Below are positions 23,225-33,156 of a stretch of 64,000 nucleotides of DNA, one piece after another. The stretch lies in NCBI GenBank assembly GCA_023819375.1, contig JAMWDI010000004.1, positions 124,001 through 188,000 of the forward strand. The letters run 5' to 3'. Below the pieces are notes generated by a model. That model ran no database searches. It was not told where the DNA came from and was given only the letters and a program-made list of their open reading frames with translations. Position numbers and translations under genes: made by a program. Position 1 is the stretch's first letter. Every line of letters starts with the position of its first letter. Source of the DNA: Candidatus Omnitrophota bacterium. Its GTDB lineage: Bacteria; Ratteibacteria; UBA8468; B48-G9; JAFGKM01.

Positions 23225-24943
23225 ATGCCGACAAAGAGGGAAATTATTAATATTATCCAAAATGTAGGGCTGTGGGATAGAAAAAGTATTGAATCTGCAC
23301 TTGAGGAACAAGAAAGGACTGGTCAGCCATTAAGAGAGATTTTTCAGGGGAGGGGAATGCTTCCTTTTGGAGAAATAAGTCCTTCCTTTTATTTTCAACT
23401 TGGAATAGTTCAAAGAGAATTACCTTTAAGAGAAATCCCCCCAGAAGTAATAAGTATTCTTCCCCCTAAAGTAGTTAAACAACATAGAATTGTTCCATGG
23501 GAAAAAAGAGAAGACACCCAAACACTTATTTTTGTTACAGATGATCCTATAAATATTCTTGCTGCTGATTATTTTAAAAAAATTGCTGGTATTGAAGGAA
23601 TAAAAAATGTTGAGATTATTGTTACTTTTAAAGAAGAGATAGACCAGTTACTTGAAAAATATTATGGACAGGAAGAGATGGAAGATTTAACTGCTATGCT
23701 TCAGGAGGCAAGCAGTGCTACAATAGATCTTGATTTGCCAAATATTGAAGAAGTTGAAGAAGATGAGGAAGCACTTGCTTTACAGGCACCTGTTGTTAAA
23801 ATTGTCAATTTGATATTTGTTGAAGCATTAAGAAGAAGAGCAAGTGATATACATCTTGAACCTCTTGAAAAAAAATTCAGAGTTAGATTTAGAATAGATG
23901 GTGTATTATATGAAATTGTTTCACCCCCAAAAAGAATAGAAAAGGCAGTAATAGCAAGAATAAAACTTATGTCAAAAATGGATATTGCAGAGAAACGTCT
24001 TCCACAGGATGGCAGAATAATGCTTGATATTGGTGGAAGACCGATTGATTTCCGAGTTTCAACATTGCCAGGGATTTATGGAGAAAGTGTTGTATTGAGA
24101 ATTCTGGATAAAACAAGAATGCTTATAGGACTTGATAAACTTGGTTTCTTACCTGATGACCTTGAAAAATGGAATAGAATTTTACAATTTACAGGCGGTC
24201 TTGTTCTTGTTACAGGTCCAACAGGTTCGGGAAAAACAACGACTCTTTATGCTTCACTTCAAAAATTAAATACAATTGATAGGAAAATTATGACAGTTGA
24301 AGAACCTGTTGAATATCAAATACCAGGAATAAACCAGACACCAGTTAATCCAGAAATAGGTTTAACTTTTGCAAATGTTTTAAGAGCATTTTTAAGACAA
24401 TCCCCAGATGTTATACTTGTTGGAGAAATTAGAGATAAAGAAACAGCAGATATTGCATTAAGAGCAGCATTAACAGGACATCTTGTATTTTCAACTTTAC
24501 ATACAAATGACGCTCCAAGTGCAATAACAAGATTAATTGATCTTGGAATGCCTCCATTTTTGGTTGCTTCTGCAGTTCAAGGAGTTATGGCTCAAAGATT
24601 GGTAAGAGTTTTGTGCCCATACTGTAAAGAAAAAATTGAACCAGATGAAAAGTTAAAAAGAGCACTTAAAATAAAAGAAGGGGAAGAAGTAAATGTTTGT
24701 CAACCTAAAGGATGTAATGAATGTGGATTTACAGGTTTTTATGGAAGAATTGGAATTTTTGAAATATTCATAATGAATGATGAATTGAGAGAACTCACTT
24801 TAAAAAGAGTTAGTGCTTCTGAATTGAGAGAAGCAGCAATAAAAGCAGGGATGAGAAGTATGTATGAAGACGGTATTTTAAAGGTAAAAATGGGAATAAC
24901 AACACTTGATGAAGTTATATCAGTTACAGGACAGGAGGAATAA
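23225..24943 (+). CDS. pilB: Type IV pilus/type II secretion assembly ATPase (first copy)
   Basis: 572 residues. Residues 1-160 form the GspE N-terminal domain; an acidic linker (IEEVEEDEEAL) follows near 177; then the ATPase core with Walker A GPTGSGKTTT near 332, an Asp box, Walker B near 397 (DVILVGEIRD) and a His box near 425 (GHLVFSTLHTND). A tetracysteine metal site is formed by CPYC near 463 and CQPKGCNEC near 494. It powers pilin assembly. pilT starts at the base after its stop. A second copy of the same length follows pilT; this one keeps the canonical Walker A serine. Confidence 0.94.
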   Translation: MPTKREIINIIQNVGLWDRKSIESALEEQERTGQPLREIFQGRGMLPFGEISPSFYFQLGIVQRELPLREIPPEVISILPPKVVKQHRIVPWEKREDTQTLIFVTDDPINILAADYFKKIAGIEGIKNVEIIVTFKEEIDQLLEKYYGQEEMEDLTAMLQEASSATIDLDLPNIEEVEEDEEALALQAPVVKIVNLIFVEALRRRASDIHLEPLEKKFRVRFRIDGVLYEIVSPPKRIEKAVIARIKLMSKMDIAEKRLPQDGRIMLDIGGRPIDFRVSTLPGIYGESVVLRILDKTRMLIGLDKLGFLPDDLEKWNRILQFTGGLVLVTGPTGSGKTTTLYASLQKLNTIDRKIMTVEEPVEYQIPGINQTPVNPEIGLTFANVLRAFLRQSPDVILVGEIRDKETADIALRAALTGHLVFSTLHTNDAPSAITRLIDLGMPPFLVASAVQGVMAQRLVRVLCPYCKEKIEPDEKLKRALKIKEGEEVNVCQPKGCNECGFTGFYGRIGIFEIFIMNDELRELTLKRVSASELREAAIKAGMRSMYEDGILKVKMGITTLDEVISVTGQEE

Positions 24944-26089
24944 ATGGCGAAAAGAATAGAAGAACTTCTGGAATTTGTGGTTAGAGAAAATGCTTCAGAC
25001 CTTCATTTAAATGTTGGTCTTCCACCTATGGCACGATTACATGGGGGTCTTCATAAACTTGATAGTGAACCTTTGACACCAGAAGATACTGTAAACTATA
25101 TGAAAGCAATAACATCAAGAGAACATCAGGAAGAGTTACAGAGAGTCGGAGGAACAGATTTTGGATTTGCCTTTAAAGATTTGGCAAGATTTAGAGTAAG
25201 TGTTTTTAAAGAAAGAGGACATGTTGCTCTTGCTTTGAGATTGATTCCTTATAAATTTTTAACCTTCCAAGAAATAGGCCTTGATGAAAATACAATGAAA
25301 TATATATTAACAAGACCAAGAGGATTGATACTTGTCACAGGTCCAACAGGTTCAGGAAAAACAACAACTCTTGCAACAATGATTGATTGGATAAATACAA
25401 ATCTTGACAAACATATAATAACGATAGAGGACCCAATAGAATATTATCATCCTCACAAAAGATCAATAATTAGTCAGAGAGAACTTGGAGTAGATGTTCC
25501 AACATTTGCAGAGGCATTAAGAAGAGGATTGAGACAGGATCCAGATGTATTTCTTGTTGGTGAAATGAGGGATCTTGAAACAATTGAAGCAGCAATAACA
25601 GCAGCAGAAACAGGTCATATTGTATTTGCTACATTACATACGACAGGTGCAGCAAGGACAGTTGATAGAATTGTTAATGTTTTTCCAGTTGCACAACAGG
25701 AACAAATACGTGTTATGCTTTCAGTTTCAATTTTAGCAATTATATCTCAAGTATTGTTAAAAAGAATAGATAAACCAGGAAGAGTTGCTGCTTTTGAAAT
25801 AATGATTGCTACGCCCTCAATTCAGAATTTGATAAGGGAAAGGAAAACTTACAGGATCATTTCAGAAATACAGACAGGTGGAAAATGGGGAATGGTTACA
25901 ATGGATTCCTTTTTAATGAAATTATTTAAGGAGGGGAAAATTGGTCTTGATGATGTTTTGACATACTCCTATGACCCAGAAAACGTGAAGGCACAACTTG
26001 TTGCAGAAGGTGTCCTTGGAGAAGAGGTTCTTGCTGAAAAAAGGAAAGAAGGAATAGAAGCAGAAATGGAAAGAGAAGGGGTAAAATAA
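24944..26089 (+). CDS. pilT: Pilus retraction ATPase PilT
   Basis: 381 residues. Opening NASDLHLNVGLPPMARLHG is the PilT N-terminal signature; Walker A GPTGSGKTTT at about 132-141; DPDVFLVGEMRDLETI holds Walker B, and GHIVFATLHTTGAARTVDRI the His box. No tetracysteine motif, which separates it from the two PilB proteins. It disassembles the pilus and drives twitching or DNA uptake in systems that retract. Its presence argues for a retractable type IV pilus rather than a pure type II secretion system. The C-terminus after about 350 is an acidic/charged extension. Its stop overlaps the ATG of the second pilB by one base. Confidence 0.94.
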   Translation: MAKRIEELLEFVVRENASDLHLNVGLPPMARLHGGLHKLDSEPLTPEDTVNYMKAITSREHQEELQRVGGTDFGFAFKDLARFRVSVFKERGHVALALRLIPYKFLTFQEIGLDENTMKYILTRPRGLILVTGPTGSGKTTTLATMIDWINTNLDKHIITIEDPIEYYHPHKRSIISQRELGVDVPTFAEALRRGLRQDPDVFLVGEMRDLETIEAAITAAETGHIVFATLHTTGAARTVDRIVNVFPVAQQEQIRVMLSVSILAIISQVLLKRIDKPGRVAAFEIMIATPSIQNLIRERKTYRIISEIQTGGKWGMVTMDSFLMKLFKEGKIGLDDVLTYSYDPENVKAQLVAEGVLGEEVLAEKRKEGIEAEMEREGVK

Positions 26090-27807
26090 TGACTGCAAGA
26101 AAATTACTTGGGCAAATGTTAATAGAGGAAGGGCTTATAACAGAACAACAACTGAGAATTGCTTTAGAAAAACAGAGACAAACAGGTCATTTCCTTGGCA
26201 GAATTCTTGTAGATCTTGGTTTTGTTTCAGAAAAAGATTTAAAAAGAGTGTTAAGTATTCAAGCAGGTGTTGAGATGATTGATTTGAAAAATACAGTTAT
26301 TGACAGGAAAGCAATTGAAGTTTTTCCATCTGCTCTTGCAAAAACTTATAATGTAATGCCTGTAAAACTTGAAAAAGATACAATAACTCTTGCAGTTGGA
26401 GATACATTGAGTTTAAATATTCAAGATGATATTTCATTTATTCTTGGATATAAAATCAAAATGGTTCTTGCTGATGAAAATGATATTAAGGAAGCAATTG
26501 AAACACACTATGGAAAAGAAATAGAAACAATAGATGACCTTATAAAATGGCTTGCTCAAGATGTTGAAGAAATGGAAGAACTTGAAGCAATAGCAAGCCA
26601 AGGAGAATATGCAACAATTACATCCCTTGAAGAAATTGCTTCTTTACCACCTGTAGTAAAATTATTTGATTTGATTTTGCTTCAAACTGTAAGAGATAAT
26701 GCCTCTGACGTGCATCTTGAACCATTTGAGGATGATTTTAGAATAAGGTATAGAGTTGATGGTGTTTTATATGATCTTGTTCATCCACCAAAAGGACTTG
26801 CTTTTGCACTATTCTGTAGATTTAAAATTATGGCTGGAATGGATATAGCAGAAAGAAGATTACCACAAGATGGAAGAATTGAATTATCAGTTATGGGAAG
26901 AGCAGTTGACTTGCGTGTGAATACGGTTCCAACTGTTTTTGGTGAATGTCTTGCAATTCGTGTTCTTGATAGAGGAAAGACAATCTTTGAACTTGAAAAT
27001 TTAGGTCTTTTACCAGAAGATATGGAAAAAATAGAGAAGATGATAAAAAAACCTCATGGAATAATTCTTGCAACAGGACCTACTGGATGTGGTAAAACAA
27101 CAACTTTATATGCTATCTTAAGGAAATTAAATACACCAGATGTAAAAGTAATAACAACAGAGGACCCAGTTGAATACATGCTTGAGGGAGCAATACAGGT
27201 ACCAATAAAAGAGCACATAGGACTTACTTTTGCAAGGTGTTTAAGAAGTATATTAAGACAGGACCCTGATATCATACTTGTTGGTGAAGTAAGGGATTTT
27301 GATACAGCACAGATGGCAATTCAGGCTTCATTGACAGGTCACATAGTTTTAAGTACACTTCACACAAATGATGCTCCAACTACAATTTACCGACTTGTAG
27401 ATATGAATGTTGAACCATTTTTACTTGCTTCTACAATTGAAGGAGTTATTGCACAACGACTTGTTAGAGTTTTGTGTCCAAGATGTAAAAAAGAATATAG
27501 ACCAACAAAACAGGAATTAATGCAGGTTGGATTAACTCCTGAAAAAGCAGAAGGAATGAAATTTTATAAGGCAGTTGGTTGTCCTTTCTGTAGAGGCGGA
27601 TATAAAGGAAGAACAGGTATTTTTGAAATTTTGACTCCAAATGAAAAATTCTGGCAGGCAATATATGAAAGAAGACCACTTGGAGAAATAAGAGAAATTG
27701 CTGTAAGGGAATGTGGAATGAAAACATTGCTTGAAGATGGACTTAAAAAGATAGATATGGGTATAACAACTATAGAGGAAGTAGCAAGAGAAGTTCATGG
27801 TTATTAA
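26089..27807 (+). CDS. Type IV pilus/type II secretion assembly ATPase (second copy)
   Basis: 572 residues, the same length and plan as the copy at 23225. N-terminal GspE-type domain (LLGQMLIEEGLITEQQL), ATPase core with NASDVHLEP near 205, Walker A GPTGCGKTTT near 327 (Cys in place of the usual Ser), DPDIILVGEVRD and GHIVLSTLHTND, and cysteines CPRC near 464 and CPFC near 500. The N-terminal halves of the two copies differ more than the cores, so they may dock on different inner-membrane partners, one for pili and one for prepilin secretion. That division is inference. Confidence 0.93.
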   Translation: MTARKLLGQMLIEEGLITEQQLRIALEKQRQTGHFLGRILVDLGFVSEKDLKRVLSIQAGVEMIDLKNTVIDRKAIEVFPSALAKTYNVMPVKLEKDTITLAVGDTLSLNIQDDISFILGYKIKMVLADENDIKEAIETHYGKEIETIDDLIKWLAQDVEEMEELEAIASQGEYATITSLEEIASLPPVVKLFDLILLQTVRDNASDVHLEPFEDDFRIRYRVDGVLYDLVHPPKGLAFALFCRFKIMAGMDIAERRLPQDGRIELSVMGRAVDLRVNTVPTVFGECLAIRVLDRGKTIFELENLGLLPEDMEKIEKMIKKPHGIILATGPTGCGKTTTLYAILRKLNTPDVKVITTEDPVEYMLEGAIQVPIKEHIGLTFARCLRSILRQDPDIILVGEVRDFDTAQMAIQASLTGHIVLSTLHTNDAPTTIYRLVDMNVEPFLLASTIEGVIAQRLVRVLCPRCKKEYRPTKQELMQVGLTPEKAEGMKFYKAVGCPFCRGGYKGRTGIFEILTPNEKFWQAIYERRPLGEIREIAVRECGMKTLLEDGLKKIDMGITTIEEVAREVHGY

Positions 27808-27831
27808 TTTATAAAAAATTAAGGGGGTAAA

Positions 27832-29151
27832 ATGGCTCTCTTTCAATATAATGCAATAGATAGTTCTGGAAAGCCATTAAGTGGAACAATAGATGCTTCA
27901 GGAGTTAGTGATGCTATAGCGAAATTGAAAAGTATGGGTTATTTTGTTACAAGTGTTACTCCAGCAAAGGGTACACCTACTAAGACAACTGAAAAAGGAA
28001 AGACTACACAAACCAAGACAACAAAAAAAAGTAGTGCAAAAGGGCTTTCAATTTCCATATCCCTTCCCTTTCTCGGAAATAAAATAAAACCAAAAGAGTT
28101 AATGATAATAACAAGACAGTTGGCAACATTAATTGGTGCAGGCCTTCCTCTTTTAAGATCATTGAGAGTTTTAAAAGAACAGAGAAGAGGAGCAGCAAGT
28201 AATATTCTTGGTAAAATAGCAGATGACATTGAACAAGGAGCATTATTTTCAGAAGCATTAAGTAAGCATCCCAGCAGTTTTCCAAGAATATATGTTGCTA
28301 TGGTCAAAGCAGGTGAAGCAGGTGGTGCTCTTGAAATTGTTTTATCAAGACTTGCAGATTTTATGGAAAAAGAAGCAAAATTAAGAGGAAAAATAAAATC
28401 AGCAATGGCATATCCAACAGTTGTTCTTATAGTTACAATTGGTATGTTAACTTTTATTATGTTAAAAATAGTTCCTACATTTATTCAAATATTTCAGGAT
28501 ATGGAAGTTGGAGACCTACCAGCACCTACAAAACTTGTTATTGCAATATCTAAACTACTTGCTCAGAAGTCACCATTTGTAGTAATGGGAATTTTTGCTC
28601 TCTTCATTTTTTATAGAATACTGTTAAAAATCAAATTTACAAGATACTGGATTGATATGCTTAAATTGAGGATTTTTCTTTTTGGACCAATAATTTCAAA
28701 AACAATAATTGCAAGATTCGCAAGGACATTTGCTACATTGATTTCAAGTGGTGTTCCAATTTTACAATCTTTACAGATTGTTAGAGATACTGTTGGAAAT
28801 GAAGTAATAGCAAATGGAATAAATGAAATAAGAAACAGGGTAAGAGAAGGAGAAGGGATTGCCGGTCCAATGTTAAGAACAAAAGTATTTCCACCTATGG
28901 TAACAAACATGGTTGCAGTTGGAGAGGAAACAGGACAGATGGATGCGATGCTTGATAAAATTGCTGATGCTTATGAAGCAGAAGTAGATTCAGCAGTTGC
29001 AGCACTTGCTTCAATGATAGAACCAATAATGATTGTATTTCTTGGTGGAGTTGTAGGATTTATTGTTATTTCTCTTTACATGCCATTAATAAAAATTGCT
29101 ATGAGTTTATCAGGAGCAACCGGAGGAGGTGGTGAAGGTGGTGGTGAGTAA
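27832..29151 (+). CDS. pilC: Inner-membrane platform protein PilC/GspF
   Basis: 439 residues. N-terminal [21 protein letters not shown] is the usual opening. Two GspF domains follow (about 88-210 and 290-415), each with a long hydrophobic helix pair; [15 protein letters not shown] and [15 protein letters not shown] are the repeated motifs. Between residues 42 and 72 is a Thr/Lys-rich linker of low complexity that typical PilC lacks or has in a different form, and the C-terminus ends in a glycine-glutamate tail. It couples the ATPases to the pilin fibre. GGGGG-type ribosome site lies before the ATG. Three prepilin-like genes follow in the same direction. Confidence 0.93.
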   Translation: MALFQYNAIDSSGKPLSGTIDASGVSDAIAKLKSMGYFVTSVTPAKGTPTKTTEKGKTTQTKTTKKSSAKGLSISISLPFLGNKIKPKELMIITRQLATLIGAGLPLLRSLRVLKEQRRGAASNILGKIADDIEQGALFSEALSKHPSSFPRIYVAMVKAGEAGGALEIVLSRLADFMEKEAKLRGKIKSAMAYPTVVLIVTIGMLTFIMLKIVPTFIQIFQDMEVGDLPAPTKLVIAISKLLAQKSPFVVMGIFALFIFYRILLKIKFTRYWIDMLKLRIFLFGPIISKTIIARFARTFATLISSGVPILQSLQIVRDTVGNEVIANGINEIRNRVREGEGIAGPMLRTKVFPPMVTNMVAVGEETGQMDAMLDKIADAYEAEVDSAVAALASMIEPIMIVFLGGVVGFIVISLYMPLIKIAMSLSGATGGGGEGGGE

Positions 29152-29165
29152 AAAAGGAGAAAATA

Positions 29166-29909
29166 ATGAGAAAAAAAACAGGTTTTACTTTAATGGAAGT
29201 TCTTATAGTGATTGCCATCATTTCATTTCTTGTTGGTTTACTCCTGCCTGCTTTATCCTCTGCAAGAGAAAGAGCAAGAAGAACGACCTGTGTGAATAAT
29301 TTGAAACAATTAAGTGCTGCCTTTGAAATGTACGCTGAAGACCATTTTGAAAAATTTCCAGATGGAGAGACTGCTTTATATATAGGTACAATAAATTCTT
29401 CTTTTAAATCAATTTATCCATTTTATATCAATACTGCTCAAACCTTTTATTGTCCAAGTTCAAGAGTTAGAGGATTGTTGCCACCAGAAAGTATTGGAGA
29501 AAAGTCTAATTTGCTTCCTTTAAATGATGGTGATCCTAAACCTGGTTATAGTTGGAAAGATTATAGAAATGAATGGTATGCTTCCTATTCTTTTGTTTTT
29601 GGTTTAAGCACTGGAAATAAATCAACAAAACCAGTTCCTATGATAAGTGATAGAGGAATTTATAATACAAGAGATTTATCAGGTTATCCAAATCTTTCTG
29701 GTTGCAATCCTAAAACTGGAAATCATGAATGGGGAATAAATGTTTTATATATTGATGGATCTGTTAACTGGATAAATCTAAAAGATATTATATTTTCCTT
29801 GGATGCTGATGATGGAAGCCCTCGTATGGGAAATGTTGCTGCAAGACCAAATGGATATTCAGTTGTTCTCAATGAAGATGCAGAAAAAACAGAATGGGGA
29901 GAGGATTGA
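29166..29909 (+). CDS. Prepilin-like protein, DG-motif type (1)
   Basis: 247 residues. A class III leader MRKKTG is cut before Phe, with Glu at +5 ([13 protein letters not shown]), followed by the hydrophobic pilin helix and [18 protein letters not shown], the common neck of this family. The globular part ends with [12 protein letters not shown], the conserved Asp-Gly motif near the C-terminus. Such proteins are very numerous in Lentisphaera- and Planctomycete-like bacteria; their role is unclear, possibly minor pseudopilins or surface adhesins. First of three prepilin genes behind pilC, with GGAG at the start. Confidence 0.87.
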   Translation: MRKKTGFTLMEVLIVIAIISFLVGLLLPALSSARERARRTTCVNNLKQLSAAFEMYAEDHFEKFPDGETALYIGTINSSFKSIYPFYINTAQTFYCPSSRVRGLLPPESIGEKSNLLPLNDGDPKPGYSWKDYRNEWYASYSFVFGLSTGNKSTKPVPMISDRGIYNTRDLSGYPNLSGCNPKTGNHEWGINVLYIDGSVNWINLKDIIFSLDADDGSPRMGNVAARPNGYSVVLNEDAEKTEWGED

Positions 29910-29933
29910 TATTTTTATTTAAAGGAGGACAAA

Positions 29934-30614
29934 ATGAGAAAAAAAGGTTTTACGCTTGTAGAGATGCTTGTTGTTATTGCGATAATTGCTGTTCTTGCTT
30001 CACTTTTGTTTCCTGCTTTAAGTTCTGCAAGAGAAAAAGCGAGGAGAGCAACCTGTATGAATAATTTAAAACAGATAGGTCAGATTATTATCATGTATGC
30101 TGATGATAATTATGAAACATTTCCTTATTCTGGTGAAAATTGTGATACTATAAGAGATGCAGAAATTGGGGATGAATTTAAAACATCCATTGAAATTTAT
30201 TTTGATAATTACCAGTTCTTTTACTGTCCGTCTAATAAAGCAAGATATTCAAGGTATAAGGAAAACTGGAATAGTGGTTTAATTGGTTATACATATCTTG
30301 CCAATATTGACAAAAATTATGTTGATGATAACTATGAGTATTTAATACCTGAAACTTCTGCGAATAAAAGCATTAATAGATTGATTTTAATGAGTGATAG
30401 GATTATTTATAATAAAAATCAAAACAGATGGGTAGAAGCAAATCATCCATCAGCAATCCAAAATCCAGAAAGTGAACCTCAAAAAGGAAAATTTTCTGCA
30501 GGTGGCAATTTTCTTTATGGAGATAGTAGTGTAAGATGGGTATCAGAGTTACAATTAGACACTGAAATTGTAAGTAGTTCTGGTTATTCTCAGAGATTAA
30601 AATTAAGTGAATAA
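29934..30614 (+). CDS. Prepilin-like protein, DG-motif type (2)
   Basis: 226 residues. Leader MRKKG, then [22 protein letters not shown] with Glu at +5, and [19 protein letters not shown]. The C-terminal motif is altered to [12 protein letters not shown], with Gly-Asp where the other copies have Asp-Gly. The mid region is acidic, rich in Asp, Glu and Tyr, unlike the basic prepilins further along. AAAGGAGG before the ATG. It probably belongs to the pilus/secretion operon with pilC and its two neighbours; exact place in the fibre unknown. Confidence 0.85.
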   Translation: MRKKGFTLVEMLVVIAIIAVLASLLFPALSSAREKARRATCMNNLKQIGQIIIMYADDNYETFPYSGENCDTIRDAEIGDEFKTSIEIYFDNYQFFYCPSNKARYSRYKENWNSGLIGYTYLANIDKNYVDDNYEYLIPETSANKSINRLILMSDRIIYNKNQNRWVEANHPSAIQNPESEPQKGKFSAGGNFLYGDSSVRWVSELQLDTEIVSSSGYSQRLKLSE

Positions 30615-30628
30615 AAAAGGAGAAAAAA

Positions 30629-31270
30629 ATGAGAAAAAAAGGATTTACAACAATTGAATTACTCGTTGTTATGGTTATTATTGCTTTTCTTGCAGGTCTT
30701 TTATTACCAGCGATAAGAAAATCAAGAAGCAAAGCATTAATAGATAAAGCAAAAGCAGAAATGGCAAATTTAGCAAGTATAATGACAATGGTAAAAATGG
30801 ATACTGGTTATTATGTAGAATTAAGATCTCTTGCATGTCCTATAATAGATGAAGATAACGAAGGAATATATATTGATTTATCAAGTAATGATTGTGCTAC
30901 TAATTCAGAAACAGTTTTTGCTTATTATAATAGAACAACTGGAAAGGACGATACTAGTTTTGAATCTCAATTAAGTAAATATGAAACACCAAACTGGGAT
31001 GGACCTTATATCACTTATCAACCAAATGCAACATATCAAGGAGGTAATGGTTCTGTTCCTGTTGTTGCTGCTTCTGGATGGGCAACTCCTTTGGAAAAAA
31101 AAGTTCCCTATGGTACTCCTCTTGACCCTTGGGGACATACATATCTTATTGCTTATAATGATACAGAAAAAGTTATGATAATTTATTCAGCAGGACCAAA
31201 TGGAAAGATAGAGACTCCTGCCGGTGAAACAGAGCCTCGTGGGGATGACCTACTCTACAAATTTCGCTAA
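30629..31270 (+). CDS. Prepilin-like protein, GspG-like tail (3)
   Basis: 213 residues. Leader MRKKG, then FTTIELLVVMVIIAFLAGLLLPAI with Glu at +5. Unlike the other six it lacks the DG motif; its tail has PYGTPLDPWGHTYLIAY and IYSAGPNGKIETPAG followed by GDDLLYKFR, which matches the major pseudopilin (GspG) pattern of DPWGxxY, SxGPDG and GDDI. It is therefore the best candidate for the main fibre subunit of this system, while the DG-type proteins would be accessory. AAAGGAG ribosome site. Last gene of the run that begins at pilB. Confidence 0.85.
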   Translation: MRKKGFTTIELLVVMVIIAFLAGLLLPAIRKSRSKALIDKAKAEMANLASIMTMVKMDTGYYVELRSLACPIIDEDNEGIYIDLSSNDCATNSETVFAYYNRTTGKDDTSFESQLSKYETPNWDGPYITYQPNATYQGGNGSVPVVAASGWATPLEKKVPYGTPLDPWGHTYLIAYNDTEKVMIIYSAGPNGKIETPAGETEPRGDDLLYKFR

Positions 31271-31305
31271 TTATTAAATTTTCTAAAACTTCTTTTATTC
31301 ATTTT

Positions 31306-31524
31306 TTATCTGATTAAAATTTTTCTCACTGTTTTCTTTGTCTTTTCATATGTCTGAATTATAAACTTCTTTGCCATTATCTTATCTGCCATTAACAATT
31401 CTCTATAACTGGATAATATATTTCTAAATTCTTCATTCTTTTCTAAAAATCTCTTCTGTAATCTTTTTGCCTCTCTTTTACTCTGTGAAATAAATGCCTC
31501 TCTTAGCCATATATTACTTCTCAT
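31306..31524 (-). CDS. Small basic helical protein, function unknown
   Basis: 72 residues, opposite in direction to its neighbours. The sequence is strongly helical and charged (QSKREAKRLQKRFLEKNEEF) with no membrane segment or cysteine. Composition looks like a real protein rather than a shadow frame. Upstream on its own strand AGGTAGA occurs twice in 18 bases (about 31529-31546), the nearer copy placed like a ribosome site. No family recognised. It sits in the 347-base gap between two prepilin genes, and could be a regulator or a fragment. Confidence 0.4.
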   Translation of the reverse strand: MRSNIWLREAFISQSKREAKRLQKRFLEKNEEFRNILSSYRELLMADKIMAKKFIIQTYEKTKKTVRKILIR

Positions 31525-31560
31525 ATCTTATCTACCTTGTCTACCTAAAAAGATTTTTTA

Positions 31561-31589
31561 TTGACAAAATAAATAATTATAGATAAAAT
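31561..31589 (+). promoter_or_regulatory. Promoter of the prepilin pair at 31.6-33.1 kb
   Basis: TTGACA at 31561-31566, 17-base spacer, TAAAAT at 31584-31589. A leader of about 20 bases follows with AAAGGAGGTGA (31602-31612), a near-perfect ribosome site, in contrast to the leaderless genes elsewhere in the window. Confidence 0.6.
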
Positions 31590-31610
31590 ATATATAAAAT
31601 GAAAGGAGGT

Positions 31611-31686
31611 GAGAAAGATGAAAAGAGGTTTTACTTTAATAGAACTTCTTGTTGTAGTGGCAATAATTGCGATTCTGGCTGCTATG
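31611..31686 (+). repeat. 76-base identical block, copy A
   Basis: Runs from seven bases before the ATG of the prepilin gene at 31618 through the codons of its leader and hydrophobic helix. Read by eye, it is identical base for base to 32385-32460, while sequence beyond both ends differs. Confidence 0.85.
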
Positions 31687-32364
31687 CTTTTACCGGTTTT
31701 GGGAAGGGCAAGAGAAAGGGCAAGAACATCTTTATGTATGAATAATTTAAAACAAATTGCACTTGCGATTTTAGTTTATACCAATGATTATGATGGTTAT
31801 TTTCCTTCAAATTATACTTGCAGACAGGGTTGGGGTGGTTGGCCTGGTCCAGAAGCAGGATTAAACGCAAGATTTCCTGTTTGGAGTCATATATTATGGA
31901 GGGATGGATATATAAAAGATAAGAAAATTTTTGCCTGTCCAAGTTATAGAGAAAAAAAGGGTGTGCCAAATGAATGGTTAAATGGGAAATATGTTGGAGC
32001 AAGGGATTATGGTATGAATGGTTTCTTAAATGATTTATATATAGGTGGAAGAATACTTAAAATAGATAGGATTAAATCTCCTTCTTTTATGTTTATGATT
32101 TTAGAAGGATTTAGAGAAGATATAACAGATAGATATGCAGCGGGTATTTATGCTTATCTTAATGATGCGGCAATAAGATATTTTAGAGCAAGTGCACATC
32201 TTGAAACAAGAAATGTCTGGGGTTCTTATCTTTATGGAAAAGGTGGAACAAATGTTGCTTTTTGTGATGGACATGTAGAATATATAACTGATTCAACAAT
32301 GAGAGGAACTATGTTTGGAACTAAAAATTACTATTTATACTGGGATGCCAGAGTAACTTACTAA
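31618..32364 (+). CDS. Prepilin-like protein, DG-motif type (4)
   Basis: 248 residues. Leader MKRG, helix [22 protein letters not shown], neck [21 protein letters not shown]. The C-terminus has [12 protein letters not shown], the DG-HV form of the family motif. Many Trp, Tyr and Gly residues occur in the globular domain ([22 protein letters not shown], then CPSYREKKG), a frequent pattern in this family. I chose ATG 31618, eight bases after GGAGG, over the GTG at 31609. Together with the next gene it forms its own transcription unit. The first 76 bases match those of the next gene exactly. Confidence 0.87.
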   Translation: MKRGFTLIELLVVVAIIAILAAMLLPVLGRARERARTSLCMNNLKQIALAILVYTNDYDGYFPSNYTCRQGWGGWPGPEAGLNARFPVWSHILWRDGYIKDKKIFACPSYREKKGVPNEWLNGKYVGARDYGMNGFLNDLYIGGRILKIDRIKSPSFMFMILEGFREDITDRYAAGIYAYLNDAAIRYFRASAHLETRNVWGSYLYGKGGTNVAFCDGHVEYITDSTMRGTMFGTKNYYLYWDARVTY

Positions 32365-32384
32365 TTTTAAATTATATAAAAAGA

Positions 32385-32460
32385 GAGAAAGATGAAAAGA
32401 GGTTTTACTTTAATAGAACTTCTTGTTGTAGTGGCAATAATTGCGATTCTGGCTGCTATG
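32385..32460 (+). repeat. 76-base identical block, copy B
   Basis: Second copy of the block at 31611-31686, in the same direction, 774 bases downstream. It covers the ribosome-binding region, leader peptide and pilin helix of the prepilin gene starting at 32392. Confidence 0.85.
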
Positions 32461-33129
32461 TTGTTGCCAGCATTATCAAAAGCGAGGGAAAGGGCAAGAC
32501 AGGTAAGTTGTATGAATAATATGAAACAACTTGGATTTGCTGTTTTAATGTATGTAAATGATTATAATGAATTTACTCCTCCGAGAGGATATAAATGGGG
32601 GACTTCATATCTTTACTTCCCTAAACTTCTTACTTTATGTGGATATATAAAAGTTCCTTTAAAAGATTTTGATAGTCGCGGATTTACAGATAAAGGAGTT
32701 TTTAAATGTCCAAGTGCAATAATTCCTTACCCTGGATATAAATTTGGAGGCATAGGAATAGTTATAGGGGTAGATACTGGTGGTCATTATATGCCTGGAG
32801 GTAATTTGTGGACTATGTGGTGGGATGATCACTGGCAGTTCCGTCCTCCTGCAAAATATGGGAAGATTAAACATCCTGACAAAAAAGCAATGCTTGGTGA
32901 TTCTGAAGAAAGAGGAATGAATGCAGCATACATTCAATGTCCTATATGCTATTCAAATCTTGGATCTCCATGGCCTGAGATTGGTCAAACACAAATTATT
33001 GGATATCTTCCTTATAGACGACATTTAGGTGGTGGTAATGTATGTTTCTGGGATGGCCATGTTGAATGGGTGAGATATCAAGATGCGAAAGCAAATAAAA
33101 ACGATATATGGGGTCATTATGAATGGTAA
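32392..33129 (+). CDS. Prepilin-like protein, DG-motif type (5)
   Basis: 245 residues. The leader and helix are identical to copy 4; the neck [19 protein letters not shown] and globular domain then diverge. Aromatic-rich loops ([14 protein letters not shown]) and a CPICYS motif occur; the tail has [12 protein letters not shown]. The ribosome region AAGAGAGAAAG is weak, so translation may depend on the upstream gene 27 bases away. A signal-peptide-bearing beta-helix protein follows 27 bases downstream, so prepilin and carbohydrate-type protein may be expressed together. Confidence 0.87.
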   Translation: MKRGFTLIELLVVVAIIAILAAMLLPALSKARERARQVSCMNNMKQLGFAVLMYVNDYNEFTPPRGYKWGTSYLYFPKLLTLCGYIKVPLKDFDSRGFTDKGVFKCPSAIIPYPGYKFGGIGIVIGVDTGGHYMPGGNLWTMWWDDHWQFRPPAKYGKIKHPDKKAMLGDSEERGMNAAYIQCPICYSNLGSPWPEIGQTQIIGYLPYRRHLGGGNVCFWDGHVEWVRYQDAKANKNDIWGHYEW

Positions 33130-33156
33130 TTATTAAGTGGAAAAAAGGAGTTAGTG

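Noticed and set aside
28004-28307. Minus-strand open frames inside pilC
   Set aside because: They are low-complexity shadows of the real plus-strand gene, rich in Leu and Phe, with no family features.
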